Position numbers and translations under genes: made by a program
In this document: in pieces, positions 24,736 to 33,926 of the stretch
Numbering within the stretch: the first letter of the stretch is position 1
Layout of the letters: every line of letters begins with the position of its first letter
Notes under the pieces: generated by a model
What the model was told of the DNA's origin: nothing
What the model saw: only the letters and a program-made list of their open reading frames with translations
The model's database searches: none
Origin: an uncultured Planctomycetales bacterium
GTDB taxonomy: Bacteria; Planctomycetota; Planctomycetia; Pirellulales; S012-138
DNA length: 64,000 bases
Assembly: GCA_937982665.1 (NCBI GenBank)
Contig: CALJLD010000084.1
Coordinates: forward strand, 1-64,000
Direction: 5' to 3'

Positions 24736-26643
24736 ATGTATTACTTGATGTTGCTGCCGATCGCTTCACGATGCGTTGCCGGTCTCGCCATAATTTTCTT
24801 AAGCGCAAGTCTTGGTTCTGTCGTGCATGCCGACGAGACCACAGCTTCGACGCTGGACGAAGCTTGCGCCAAGTTCTCTGCGTTCGATCAGAACGATGAT
24901 GGCATCGTTGAAATCGCGTCACTGAAGGCACTCTACACTGCCGGAGAAGACGCAAACGCTGGCACCACGGCCAAGCGCGTGTTGCTGCTGGTCGAACCAC
25001 GCTTGCTGGAACCGCTTGAGGGCGCTGCTGACTTGCGTCCCCTGCTGACACGTTGGGCTGATGATCTTGCCGCGGAAGGCTATCGTTCCGCAATTATCGC
25101 AGCGCAGCTTGGCGACAGCGATTTGCATCAAGATGGCCGCTATCTGTTGGCACTTCGAGAGTTCTTGCGCAGCGTGCATGGCGACGATCAATCATTGGCA
25201 GGCGTGGTACTCGTCGGCCGTTTTCCAGACGCGTTGATCGTTCGCACTTGCAACTGGCGAAAGAAGGGCAACATCACCCTGCACAAAGGAAAGCCTGAGC
25301 AACAAGCGTACGAGAACGCGCGTTTCCTGCGGCGAGTGCCGGAGAACGTGGCGGATCGGGCGGACATCGTGCTGTCCGACCTCGACGGAAATTGGGAAGA
25401 TATCTACGTACAGCCCCAGACCAAAGTCCCCACAACGCTGGCCGTGTTTGCCGATGGCATTCCGCCGCATGGCGGGCCGGCGACCGATGTTCAGATCGGC
25501 AGCCGCGCGTTCGTTGATTTCTTTCACGTTTCTGATGGCAAGCTGGAAGTGAGCGAGTGGACTTCCAGCGATGGAGAAACTTCCGGCAAGTATGTGACGC
25601 TGTTTGATGCCAGCGGCGACCATGAAGCCAGCGACGCGGATCGCGCGCGGTCCAACATCATCGCCCGACCGGACATCATGGTCTCCCGCCTGGATGCGCG
25701 TGGCGTCGCGCTTAAGCCGAAGACGAGCATTGTTGGCGCCGATGGTGAAGGGCTTTTGGACGAGAACGGTCAACCGCAAGCGGTGGCCTTTGCCGACAAG
25801 AGGGACATGCCCAGCTGGAAAAGTGTTTGGCAGGCCGATCCGATTCTTGAGCGACGTTTGCTGGCCGAATATCTCGACCGCAACCACAACTTTCGCACCG
25901 GCCAGACGGAGATCGCCTGGCGACCATCTTCCATTGCCTGTGATCTGGGTTCGGGCTTTAGCGTTATGCGCCGCGCGGCTGATGACTGGATTTCCACGGA
26001 CCGCAAAGCGGCCGATTTGCGCGGACGGCCTTCACTCAACGACTTTGCCGAATGGATGCAATACCCGGCCGTGCTGCGAACCGTTCGCGCGCATAGCGAC
26101 GCCTGGGGAAGTGTGTTCGCGCGGCCTGACGTCAACAAGTTGGATGAACAACTGCATGGCCCCGCCTGGAGTTGGACTCCGCGGGGCAATCAGCTTGTGC
26201 CGTCGCTTTCGGCGGCGTGTCGCGGTGGCAAACTCGATTGGTACCTGCTGCGTTCTCTGTGGGAGAATGGCCAGCTCGCCTCGGAGCCGGCCTTCTATCA
26301 TCACACCGGCTGCAATGGCATCTCTCCGCCTGGCGGAGCAACGCGGCCGTACAATCATGCTTCGTACGGAAACCGCCAAGGGGGCGAATCGCTGCTGTTG
26401 TACGGCAACGGCTTGGCATTGGTCGGCAGGGCGAAGGTCTTCTATGACGAGCCCAAAGGCTTTGCAGCAACGCTGGCCGCCGGCGAGACCTTTGGTCGTG
26501 CCTGGGCTGCGTATTACGAGATCGAGTCGAACGCCGAAAGCTGGAGCAAAGCCGGTGGCGACATCGGCCGCAAGCGTTCGTACTTCTGGAGCGTGCTAGG
26601 CGACTGGACGTTGAGGTTGGAGATGGCGAAGCCTGAGAAGTAA
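24736..26643 (+). CDS. Large secreted protein with an EF-hand-like motif, unknown function
   Basis: A 635-residue protein from ATG 24736, the start giving a signal peptide (MYYLMLLPIASRCVAGLAIIFLSASLG, cleavage near VVHADE). Close to the mature N-terminus, FDQNDDGIVE (from Asp51) matches an EF-hand-like calcium loop D-x-N-D-D-G-x-V-E. The region 75-180 has an alpha/beta look (AKRVLLLVEPRLL, DDLAAEGYRSAIIAAQL, LAGVVLVGRFPDALI). Later parts are rich in Asp, Gly and Trp, with VSRLDARGVALKPK and a C-terminal block with YGNGLALVGRAKVFYD that resembles the caspase/gingipain-like hydrolase fold of C25-type proteins. I could not place catalytic Cys and His with confidence, so the function stays open. 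Confidence 0.65.
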   Translation: MYYLMLLPIASRCVAGLAIIFLSASLGSVVHADETTASTLDEACAKFSAFDQNDDGIVEIASLKALYTAGEDANAGTTAKRVLLLVEPRLLEPLEGAADLRPLLTRWADDLAAEGYRSAIIAAQLGDSDLHQDGRYLLALREFLRSVHGDDQSLAGVVLVGRFPDALIVRTCNWRKKGNITLHKGKPEQQAYENARFLRRVPENVADRADIVLSDLDGNWEDIYVQPQTKVPTTLAVFADGIPPHGGPATDVQIGSRAFVDFFHVSDGKLEVSEWTSSDGETSGKYVTLFDASGDHEASDADRARSNIIARPDIMVSRLDARGVALKPKTSIVGADGEGLLDENGQPQAVAFADKRDMPSWKSVWQADPILERRLLAEYLDRNHNFRTGQTEIAWRPSSIACDLGSGFSVMRRAADDWISTDRKAADLRGRPSLNDFAEWMQYPAVLRTVRAHSDAWGSVFARPDVNKLDEQLHGPAWSWTPRGNQLVPSLSAACRGGKLDWYLLRSLWENGQLASEPAFYHHTGCNGISPPGGATRPYNHASYGNRQGGESLLLYGNGLALVGRAKVFYDEPKGFAATLAAGETFGRAWAAYYEIESNAESWSKAGGDIGRKRSYFWSVLGDWTLRLEMAKPEK

Positions 26644-26771
26644 ATGGCCAAGCCGTATTAGTGGTGGCAATGCGGAACAAATTTGCCGCCACCTCAGGTC
26701 ATCTCGCCCGCGCCGGAAATGGGATGTGACTTGGCAATCCTCATGCTGAATCGCGCTCGAAGGTGCTGGCA

Positions 26772-27161
26772 CTAGTCGAAAGCTTCAAACATTGAGATTG
26801 TGTTACCGACGCAATCCTTGACTTTGATCTGAACGCCATACGGTAGCCGATTGACCTGTTTCGGTTCGACGCCGCTACGCGCCAGGCGATCAAGCATGGT
26901 TTCGGCATCTTCGATTGGAAAGGTCACCAGAATATGCTCTCCCGCCTGTTTGCCAATCAAATGGGCAGACTCGCGCGTTGGGCGACACAATTGAAACGCA
27001 AACAAGAAACGAATATCGACAAATGATAGACAAACAAACCGATTGCCATCGCCAAAATCGTTGTCCGATTCGACCTCAAATAATTCGAGCTTGTTGCAAT
27101 AGAAGTCAATGGCTTCGTCATAGTCACCTACCAACAAGCAAACTGAACAATCTCGACGCAT
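26772..27161 (-). CDS. VOC (glyoxalase/bleomycin-resistance) superfamily protein
   Basis: A 129-residue protein built from the two beta-alpha-beta-beta-beta modules of the vicinal oxygen chelate fold. The first module opens with SVCLLVGDYDEAIDFYCNKLELFEV and the second with ILVTFPIEDAETMLDRLARSG, ending in KVKDCVGNTISMFE. The last glutamate of SMFE is a conserved metal-ligand position of the superfamily; a second clear His or Glu ligand is not evident in the first module. Members include glyoxalase I, extradiol dioxygenases and antibiotic-binding proteins, so substrate and activity cannot be inferred. The gene is convergent to the large secreted protein before it. Between them an imperfect hairpin (GGTGGC at 26663, GCCACC at 26688) without U-tract is visible. 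Confidence 0.82.
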   Translation of the reverse strand: MRRDCSVCLLVGDYDEAIDFYCNKLELFEVESDNDFGDGNRFVCLSFVDIRFLFAFQLCRPTRESAHLIGKQAGEHILVTFPIEDAETMLDRLARSGVEPKQVNRLPYGVQIKVKDCVGNTISMFEAFD

Positions 27162-27335
27162 ATAGCCACCTCAGTCGAACCACAAAGTCGCCACAAGCCG
27201 AAGAGGATATGAGCTGAGTACAAACAGGATTGCGGTTTGCCGGCTCCAAGATGATTCTATCCGATGCACCCTGGCCCGTGCCCTACCGCCCTACATGCGC
27301 AGTAATGCGAGAGTCACACGAACGGTGATCGCCTG

Positions 27336-27944
27336 ATGGATCCAAATCGCAACTCGCCCAAGTGGTTGATTCTTGCACTCGGCGGTGCCGTCGTGGTGTT
27401 GGTGGCGTTTGGCGTTGGTTTCTGGTTGCTGAGGAAAGGCCCTCAGGTCGACGTCGGCTATTTTGCCACGAATTCTGGCGATGACATGTTCTCCTCGGGG
27501 CGGTATTTGTTTGAGGCCGAGCAACCGTTTCGAATCCGGTTGGTGGCCCGGCATCGGCTTTGGGACTCGCAAGCTGATGCGGATGGGGCCTTTGTTCCGC
27601 CAGGTCCGGACGAGCGGAACGCGGATGTGATCTTTGATGAAGTCATTCCCGTGCCGAGAGCGTGCGACATCTTTGTGGATCGCCGCGACAACACGCTGAT
27701 GGTCCACGTGGAAGTTGTCGGTGAGGAGCCGTATGAGCTGTTTGAGTTGGAGCTTGCTCAATTCCCGGTGAGGACCGAAGGCACCACGGAGTACATCGCC
27801 GCGTATGCGCCGATTGACTTGAACGAATCAAGAGCGAACGGCGGCATCTGGTCATTCTGGCGGACTTTGGACGGCCCTGACGGCGGCATCCAGAACGAAG
27901 AATTGGAGCTGGAAATCCGGGTCACACCGGCCGCGACCAAATAA
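27336..27944 (+). CDS. Single-pass membrane protein, unknown function
   Basis: A 202-residue protein with a short basic cytoplasmic tail (MDPNRNSPKW), one membrane helix (about 11-33, LILALGGAVVVLVAFGVGFWLL) and a soluble domain of about 165 residues outside. The domain is beta-rich, acidic and without Cys except one. It contains QPFRIRLVARHRLW, PVPRACDIFVDRRDNTLMVHVEVVG and LDGPDGGIQNEELELEIRV. No family was recognised. The window has a long gap after it before the secretion locus. Confidence 0.6.
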   Translation: MDPNRNSPKWLILALGGAVVVLVAFGVGFWLLRKGPQVDVGYFATNSGDDMFSSGRYLFEAEQPFRIRLVARHRLWDSQADADGAFVPPGPDERNADVIFDEVIPVPRACDIFVDRRDNTLMVHVEVVGEEPYELFELELAQFPVRTEGTTEYIAAYAPIDLNESRANGGIWSFWRTLDGPDGGIQNEELELEIRVTPAATK

Positions 27945-28547
27945 CTGCCCCAAATGATCGCTCAACCGTGGTATCCGGCTGGGATCGCTTTCGAGTATCC
28001 ATGGACTCACCAGGTCGGCAAAAGTACCGGTGATTGGCGGGATTTGAGCGCCGTGAGCCGCCATCGCCGTGGATGTAAGATAATTGACACTCGCATGGGG
28101 CGTCGGTAGTCTAGTAAATTGCCCTTCTTATGTAAGTGCTTACGGCGTTTGCTCTTGGAGAGCGCCCCCTTTGTGGGGATCACCGCACAGGACCGCTGCT
28201 GGAGCGCCTTTTTCCTTTGACAGTTGTGCGTTCGCACAGTCACCATAGACGTCGATCAGTGCCCAAGTGCCTTGGGTGTTTGCGCTGACGGACGCTGGAG
28301 GTGCATGCCCCGTTCAGCATTCGCGCCACGTCGTATTTTGCGGAGCGAATGGCTTTTTTCGGAGCGAGCGCAACTGTTTCAAAGTACAACAACCGTCACT
28401 GTTTCGCTTGTCCTGGTCGGCTTGCACAAACAAGCCAGCGACGGCGGGTGAACGTTGACGGAACAAAAAACGAAGGCCCGTTAACGGCCGGCAAGATGAC
28501 TATGTTTGTGGCGGCGTTTTGCGTCGCTTCCAGGAGACCAAGAGCCT
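27945..28547. other. Long upstream region of the secretion/pilus locus
   Basis: No gene is visible. A possible promoter TTGACA (28084-28089), a 17-bp spacer and TAGTCT (28107-28112) would start a long leader of about 430 nt. A 6-bp inverted repeat, TGTGCG-TT-CGCACA, lies at 28225-28238. The region between the two contains GC-rich hairpin-forming sequence. Confidence 0.35.
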
Positions 28548-30260
28548 ATGTCGTCGACCATGGGAGATTTCACGGAGCTACTCATCACCCAGGGAGTCAT
28601 CAGCCGGGATCAGGTCCGCGAAGCGGACCAAATGCGCCGCGGCAGCGATATGACCCTGGCGGATGCTTTGATTCGCTTGGGGTATGCAACCGGCGCGGAA
28701 GTAATGAAGGCCGTTGCCCAGGCCCAAGGGCTGGAGTTTGTTGACCTGCGTGCCACGGAGATTCCGCAGAACATTGTGGAATTGGTGCCGGAATCGGTCG
28801 CACGGGAAAACGGCATCATGCCGTACGACGATGACGAGGCCAGCGGCGGGATCAAGGTCTTGATGAGCGATCCCAATGACGTGGAAACGCTCGACAAACT
28901 GCGGTTCATCCTGGACAGGCGAATCGATGTCGCCGTGGCGCCGCGGGAAAACATCCAAGAAGCGATCAACCACTACTACGGGCAAACGGACGCGGAATCC
29001 GCGGACTCCATGCTGCAAGAGTTCACGGACACGGCGATCGACTTCACGGAAACGATGACGGAGACCGTGGGCGAGGAATCCAGCGAAGTCGTCGATGAGA
29101 GTTCCGCCCCCATCGTTCGGCTGGTGCATTTGATCATTAGCGAGGCCGTGCAGCTCCGGGCTTCGGACATTCATATCGAGCCGTTTGAGGACCGCGTTCG
29201 CGTCCGCTACCGGATTGACGGTGTGCTGGTCGAACGCGATTCGTGCCCTCGCCGCCTGTTGGGTGCCCTGGTTTCGCGTATCAAGATTCTGGCGAAAATC
29301 GACATCGCGGAGCGTCGCCGCCCGCAGGACGGCCGGATCAAGGCGACCGTTTCCGACAAGGAACTGGATTTCCGCGTTAGCGTCCTGCCCACCAACCATG
29401 GTCAGTCTGTGGTTATGCGGATTTTAGACAAGGACAGCATTCGGGTGGGTTTGCGGCAATTGGGCATGGCGGAGGACGATTTCAAGGTCTTCCGCTCGCT
29501 GATCCGCCGCCCAAACGGAATCATTTTGATTACAGGTCCGACGGGTTCCGGAAAAACGACGACACTGTACGCGGCGTTGAACGAGTTGAACCGGCCGGAC
29601 CGTAAGATCATCACGGCGGAAGACCCCGTTGAGTATTACCTGCCTGGCGTGAATCAGGTGGAGGTCAAACACTCGATCGGGCTGGACTTCGCCCGAATTA
29701 TTCGCTCGATGTTGCGCCAAGCGCCAAATATCATTCTGGTAGGCGAAATGCGTGATACCGAGACAGCTGAGATGGGAATCCAGGCTTCATTAACTGGACA
29801 CTTGGTATTTAGTACCTTGCATACGAACGATGCGCGCATGGTGGATATGAAAGTGCCGGCCTACTTGGTCGCCAGCAGCGTGATTGGGGTCATGGCCCAA
29901 CGTTTGGTGCGTGTGATTTGCCAACGCTGCAAGCAACCGCATCGGCCTTCGGAAGCCAGTTTGAAAGCCGCCGGAATTGATCCGGCCGAGGCCGAAGGAG
30001 CCACCTTTGCCAAGGGCCGCGGATGTGGCCATTGCAACAAGTCCGGATTCCGCGGGCGTATGGGAATCTTCGAATTGATGCCCATGACATCCAAGATCCG
30101 CGAGATGTGTTTCGCGGGCAAAAGCTCTCAGCAAATCCGCGATCAGGCTGTAAGTGACGGAATGAGAACACTTTATGCCGACGGAATCCGCAAAGCCATG
30201 AACGGGACCACCACGCTGGAAGAGATTTTCCGCGTCGCCAAGCAAACCCCGGCGGAATAA
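28548..30260 (+). CDS. GspE/PilB-family secretion ATPase (first copy)
   Basis: A 570-residue assembly ATPase from ATG 28548, with AGGAGA ten bases upstream. An MshEN-type N-terminal domain (about 5-150, LITQGVISRDQVREA and DALIRLGYATGAEVM) is followed by the motor: Walker A GPTGSGKTT at 330, Asp box DIHIEPFEDRVRVRYRIDG, Walker B LVGEMRD and His box GHLVFSTLHTND. A zinc tetracysteine (CQRC and CGHC) sits near the C-terminus. Directly after LHTNDA about five residues are missing compared with the second ATPase of the locus (LHTNDAPSTITRLRDMGV there, LHTNDARMVDMKV here). It should power pseudopilus or pilus assembly at the inner membrane together with GspF. It is the first gene of the locus. Confidence 0.92.
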   Translation: MSSTMGDFTELLITQGVISRDQVREADQMRRGSDMTLADALIRLGYATGAEVMKAVAQAQGLEFVDLRATEIPQNIVELVPESVARENGIMPYDDDEASGGIKVLMSDPNDVETLDKLRFILDRRIDVAVAPRENIQEAINHYYGQTDAESADSMLQEFTDTAIDFTETMTETVGEESSEVVDESSAPIVRLVHLIISEAVQLRASDIHIEPFEDRVRVRYRIDGVLVERDSCPRRLLGALVSRIKILAKIDIAERRRPQDGRIKATVSDKELDFRVSVLPTNHGQSVVMRILDKDSIRVGLRQLGMAEDDFKVFRSLIRRPNGIILITGPTGSGKTTTLYAALNELNRPDRKIITAEDPVEYYLPGVNQVEVKHSIGLDFARIIRSMLRQAPNIILVGEMRDTETAEMGIQASLTGHLVFSTLHTNDARMVDMKVPAYLVASSVIGVMAQRLVRVICQRCKQPHRPSEASLKAAGIDPAEAEGATFAKGRGCGHCNKSGFRGRMGIFELMPMTSKIREMCFAGKSSQQIRDQAVSDGMRTLYADGIRKAMNGTTTLEEIFRVAKQTPAE

Positions 30261-30837
30261 GCGGATCTCGATTGATTTCAGAATCTCCCAACCAGGCCTT
30301 ATCACAACAACCTCAAAACGCACGCTGCCCCACAGAACGAAACTTAACCAATTTCGGTTCAGCTCCGTGATCGCTGGCCAGGCGATGTCTAGCGTGCGAT
30401 CCCAAACAAGAATCCTTCGCAAGGCAGAGAATGCAAAGACTGGTTCTCCTTAAACCGGCCCAAACAGATGGCACACAGTCAAGTGCGAATGGTCGCCATT
30501 TGCTTGAGTTCTGGAGAGCCCGCCCGAATAATCCTCAGTTAAGCACTTCCCGCGACCGGGGGCGCGGAATGCCAAACAGTTCGGAATCGGCATTGTTCCC
30601 ATTGCCGCACGTCTTACCGTTGCATTCATCTCACGATTTCTGCGCCCGCTCGGGCAAACTGGCGCTGCGTGGATTGCCTTTCCACGCGCGAGTTGCCTTT
30701 GACCGCGACACCATGCTTGGTGCGCGGCCTGATCGTGCGCAAATCAGCCCTCACAGTCGTGCAAAAGCCAGGTTCACGGATTGCGGGTTCGTGAACTGGT
30801 TGCCATCAAACCCAAACAGGTTAGCAACGGAGTTGGC
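30261..30837. other. Gap between the first ATPase and pilT
   Basis: 577 bp. An open frame at 30431-30850 has no start context, is rich in Arg, Ser and Pro and overlaps the pilT start, so I do not accept it. No terminator or promoter is clear. Confidence 0.35.
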
Positions 30838-31959
30838 ATGTCGGTCTTAATGGACAAATTGCTGCAGACGGTCGTCAATCAGAACGCGAGCGACCTGCAC
30901 ATTTCCGTCGGCCAAGCGCCGGTGATTCGCTTGCATGGGCGGTTGCGCAAGCTGGAAACCAAGGTGCTTGACGCTGATGATACGGTCTCTTTGATGAAGC
31001 AGATCGCGCCCGAGCGTGCACAGCAAAGCCTGCAAGAGGTTGGCGGAGCGGACTTTGCCTTCGCTTTTGGTGACGCCGGGCGTTTTCGTGTTTCGTTGTT
31101 CAAGCAGCGCGGCAACGTCAGCCTGGTGTTGCGGCTGATCCCCAATGAGCTGATGACGCTTGAGCAACTCAAGTTGCCGTGGCCATGTGCGGACCTGGTC
31201 CAACGTCCTCGCGGCTTGTTCCTGGTGACCGGCCCCACAGGCTCGGGAAAAAGTACCACGCTGGCCGGCCTTGTGAACTTCCTCAATGAGAACTTCGATC
31301 ACCACATCATCACGATCGAAGATCCGATTGAATTCTTCCACTACCACAAGAAATCCACGGTCAATCAACGCGAGATTGGCGTAGATGTGCCGAGTTTCTC
31401 CGGGGCACTCCGTGCCGCGTTGCGACAAGACCCAGACGTGATTCTCGTCGGTGAAATGCGTGACTTGGAGACGATTGAAGCGGCCATTACCGCGGCGGAA
31501 ACAGGGCACGTGGTGTTCGCCACGCTGCACACCAACTCCGCGGACGGAACCATCAACCGTATCATCGACGTCTTCCCCACCAACCAGCAGGATCAAATCC
31601 GCACGCAGCTTGCCAGTTCCATCATTGGCATCCTCTGCCAGCAGTTGCTGCCAAGGATCAGCGGCGGCCGGATTCCCGCGTTTGAAATGCTCGTCGTCAC
31701 ACCGGGCATCGCCAACCTGGTGCGAGAAAACAAGATCTTCCGCATACCTTCATCCATCCAAACAGGCGCCAAGCACGGCATGATCTTGCTGGATGACTGC
31801 CTGTTCAACTTGTGGAAAGGTAATGAGGTCTCCAAGGAAGCCGCAATCAGCAAGGCCAACCGTCCTGAGGACTTGCTTGGCCGGATTGAACGCGCTGAGT
31901 ACGCGGAGATGCACGGTGAAGAATTTGAAGATGAAGACATGCACTCCGGAGTTGGATAG
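30838..31959 (+). CDS. pilT: PilT-type twitching motility/retraction ATPase
   Basis: A 373-residue hexameric ATPase, starting at ATG 30838. The PilT layout is complete: the N-terminal PAS-like domain beginning MSVLMDKLLQ with SDLHISVGQAP, Walker A GPTGSGKST at 132, the Asp box IITIEDPIEF, the hallmark VNQREIGVD, Walker B ILVGEMRDLETI, the His box TLHTNSADGTINRIID, and a C-terminal domain with GIANLVRENKIFRIPS and SIQTG. The last element corresponds to the AIRNLIRE motif that distinguishes PilT from assembly ATPases. It probably depolymerises a pilus or pseudopilus built by the neighbouring GspE and GspF proteins. The C-terminal tail is acidic (EEFEDEDMHSG). Confidence 0.93.
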   Translation: MSVLMDKLLQTVVNQNASDLHISVGQAPVIRLHGRLRKLETKVLDADDTVSLMKQIAPERAQQSLQEVGGADFAFAFGDAGRFRVSLFKQRGNVSLVLRLIPNELMTLEQLKLPWPCADLVQRPRGLFLVTGPTGSGKSTTLAGLVNFLNENFDHHIITIEDPIEFFHYHKKSTVNQREIGVDVPSFSGALRAALRQDPDVILVGEMRDLETIEAAITAAETGHVVFATLHTNSADGTINRIIDVFPTNQQDQIRTQLASSIIGILCQQLLPRISGGRIPAFEMLVVTPGIANLVRENKIFRIPSSIQTGAKHGMILLDDCLFNLWKGNEVSKEAAISKANRPEDLLGRIERAEYAEMHGEEFEDEDMHSGVG

Positions 31960-32103
31960 GCGAAGAAGTTGGAGGCAAGAGAAGTTGGGGCCAAGAGAAA
32001 AGAGCAACTGTACAAGAACAGCTGTGCAGTCACTTCACAATTAAGCAAGCAAGAACGCGTCAGAAACAAATAGCGGCCCAACAAGCAGCAATTCGAGAAG
32101 CCC

Positions 32104-33819
32104 ATGCGTAAGATCGGCCAAATCCTCGTTGACCTTGGTTTCATTGATGAAACCCAGCTTGAGATGCTGTTGGAAGAACAGCGTGAGAGCCGCTCCAATG
32201 AGTTGCTCGGCGAAATCGCCATGAGCTTGAACCTGGTCACGGATGATCAGCTGGCCCAAGCGCTTGCGGAACAGTGGAACCTGCAAGTCTTTTCCGTCAT
32301 GGAGGTTGATATCCCCAAAGAAACGTTGCAGCACGTTTCTGACGCCATGGCTCAGCTATACCGTGTGATTCCTGTTGTCTTCAAAGACAACACGCTGGTG
32401 GTGGCCACCGCGCAGCCGCAAAAGCTGCAAGTCATGGACGAGATGCGCAACTTCCTGGGCTTTGAGATCCGTCCCGTTGTGACAACGGAACGCGAAATCG
32501 ATGACGCGCTCAACAAGTACTACCACTCCGGCGAAAGCATCGGCGACTTGATCGATCAAATCCAGAGTGACAAAGAGCTGGAAAAGGCGGCCAAGTCGCT
32601 GATGTCGAATACAGGGCCGGTCAACCTGGATGACGTCGGCAGCGTGATTGACAGCGCTCCGGTTCGCAAACTGCTCAATATGGTGCTGTTGCTGGCCATT
32701 AAAGACAAAGCCAGCGACTTGCACTTCGAGCCGTTTGAAGACGAATTCAAGATCCGCATCAAAGCGGACGGCGTGCTTTATGAAATGGTTCCGCCGCCGC
32801 GGCACCTGGCTTTCGCCATTACCACGCGCATCAAGGTGATGGCCAACCTGGACATCGCGGAACGCCGTATGCCGCAGGACGGCCGTATTGAACTCACCGT
32901 TGGTGGTCACCCTGTGGATTTGCGCGTGGCCGTGCTCCCCACCATGTTTGGCGAGAGCGTCGTCCTGCGGGTGCTGGATCGCTCCGTGGTCAAGCTGGAC
33001 ATCAATGAAGTGGGGATGGACAAGCCCACCATCGCCGGTTTCCGTGAAGTCGCGCACAAGCCCAACGGCATCGTGCTGGTCACCGGACCAACCGGAAGCG
33101 GCAAGACCACCACGCTGTACTCCATCCTGAATGAACTCAACAAGATCGAAGACAAGATCATCACGACAGAAGACCCCATCGAGTACGACATCGATGGCCT
33201 GGTCCAAGTGCCTATCGATCACGAAATCGGCGTGACGTTCGCCAGTTGCTTAAGAGCCATTCTGCGACAAGACCCGGACAAGATCCTCGTCGGCGAGATT
33301 CGTGACTATGAGACGGCGGAGATCGCCATTCAGGCGTCGCTGACTGGGCACATTGTGTTCAGTACGCTGCATACCAATGACGCGCCCAGCACCATCACCC
33401 GATTGCGAGATATGGGCGTCGCTCCGTTTATGATCACCGCCACCGTGGAGGCCATCCTGGCACAACGTCTTGTCCGCACCATCTGCAAGAATTGCCGCGA
33501 GGAAACTAAGCCGGGCGAAGACTTGCTCTATGAATTGCAGATCACTCCGGAAGAAGCCGCCAAGCAAACGTTCTATCGCGGACGCGGATGTGACGCCTGC
33601 AACAATACCGGATACAAAGGTCGTTCCGGCCTGTTTGAGTTGATGGTCATCAATGACACGCTCCGTGAAATGATCGTTCAGCACGCCACTACGGATCAAC
33701 TGCGTGACAGGGCCAAGGAATTCGGTATGAAGCCGTTGCGTGATTGCGGAATGGAGGCCGTTTACGCCGGCAAGACCACCGTGGATGAAGTTGTTCGCGA
33801 GACGATTATCGAAAGCTAA
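32104..33819 (+). CDS. GspE/PilB-family secretion ATPase (second copy)
   Basis: A 571-residue assembly ATPase with the same architecture as the first copy but intact around the His box. MshEN domain at about 1-150 (GQILVDLGFIDETQLEML), Walker A GPTGSGKTT at 328, Walker B ILVGEIRDYETAE, His box HIVFSTLHTNDAPSTITRL and zinc tetracysteine (CKNC, CDAC). The C-terminal GRSGLFELMVI is typical. It is directly followed by the GspF homologue (108 bp) and then the prepilins. Two assembly ATPases plus PilT in one cluster point to a type IV pilus/type II secretion hybrid in which the two motors may serve different states or different substrates. The N-terminal domain may bind a cyclic dinucleotide, as known for MshE. 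Confidence 0.93.
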   Translation: MRKIGQILVDLGFIDETQLEMLLEEQRESRSNELLGEIAMSLNLVTDDQLAQALAEQWNLQVFSVMEVDIPKETLQHVSDAMAQLYRVIPVVFKDNTLVVATAQPQKLQVMDEMRNFLGFEIRPVVTTEREIDDALNKYYHSGESIGDLIDQIQSDKELEKAAKSLMSNTGPVNLDDVGSVIDSAPVRKLLNMVLLLAIKDKASDLHFEPFEDEFKIRIKADGVLYEMVPPPRHLAFAITTRIKVMANLDIAERRMPQDGRIELTVGGHPVDLRVAVLPTMFGESVVLRVLDRSVVKLDINEVGMDKPTIAGFREVAHKPNGIVLVTGPTGSGKTTTLYSILNELNKIEDKIITTEDPIEYDIDGLVQVPIDHEIGVTFASCLRAILRQDPDKILVGEIRDYETAEIAIQASLTGHIVFSTLHTNDAPSTITRLRDMGVAPFMITATVEAILAQRLVRTICKNCREETKPGEDLLYELQITPEEAAKQTFYRGRGCDACNNTGYKGRSGLFELMVINDTLREMIVQHATTDQLRDRAKEFGMKPLRDCGMEAVYAGKTTVDEVVRETIIES

Positions 33820-33926
33820 GATTCAGCCCAAGTTGACCGCTAGCAAATCACCGCGGACCGCCCAATCAAAACACCGTTCATCTTTCATTCAAATCATCTG
33901 AGTGCTCGTCCCCCAGGAAAGCCGCC

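Noticed and set aside
30431..30850. A 139-codon frame before pilT
   Set aside because: It overlaps the pilT start, lacks a ribosome site and has shadow-like composition.
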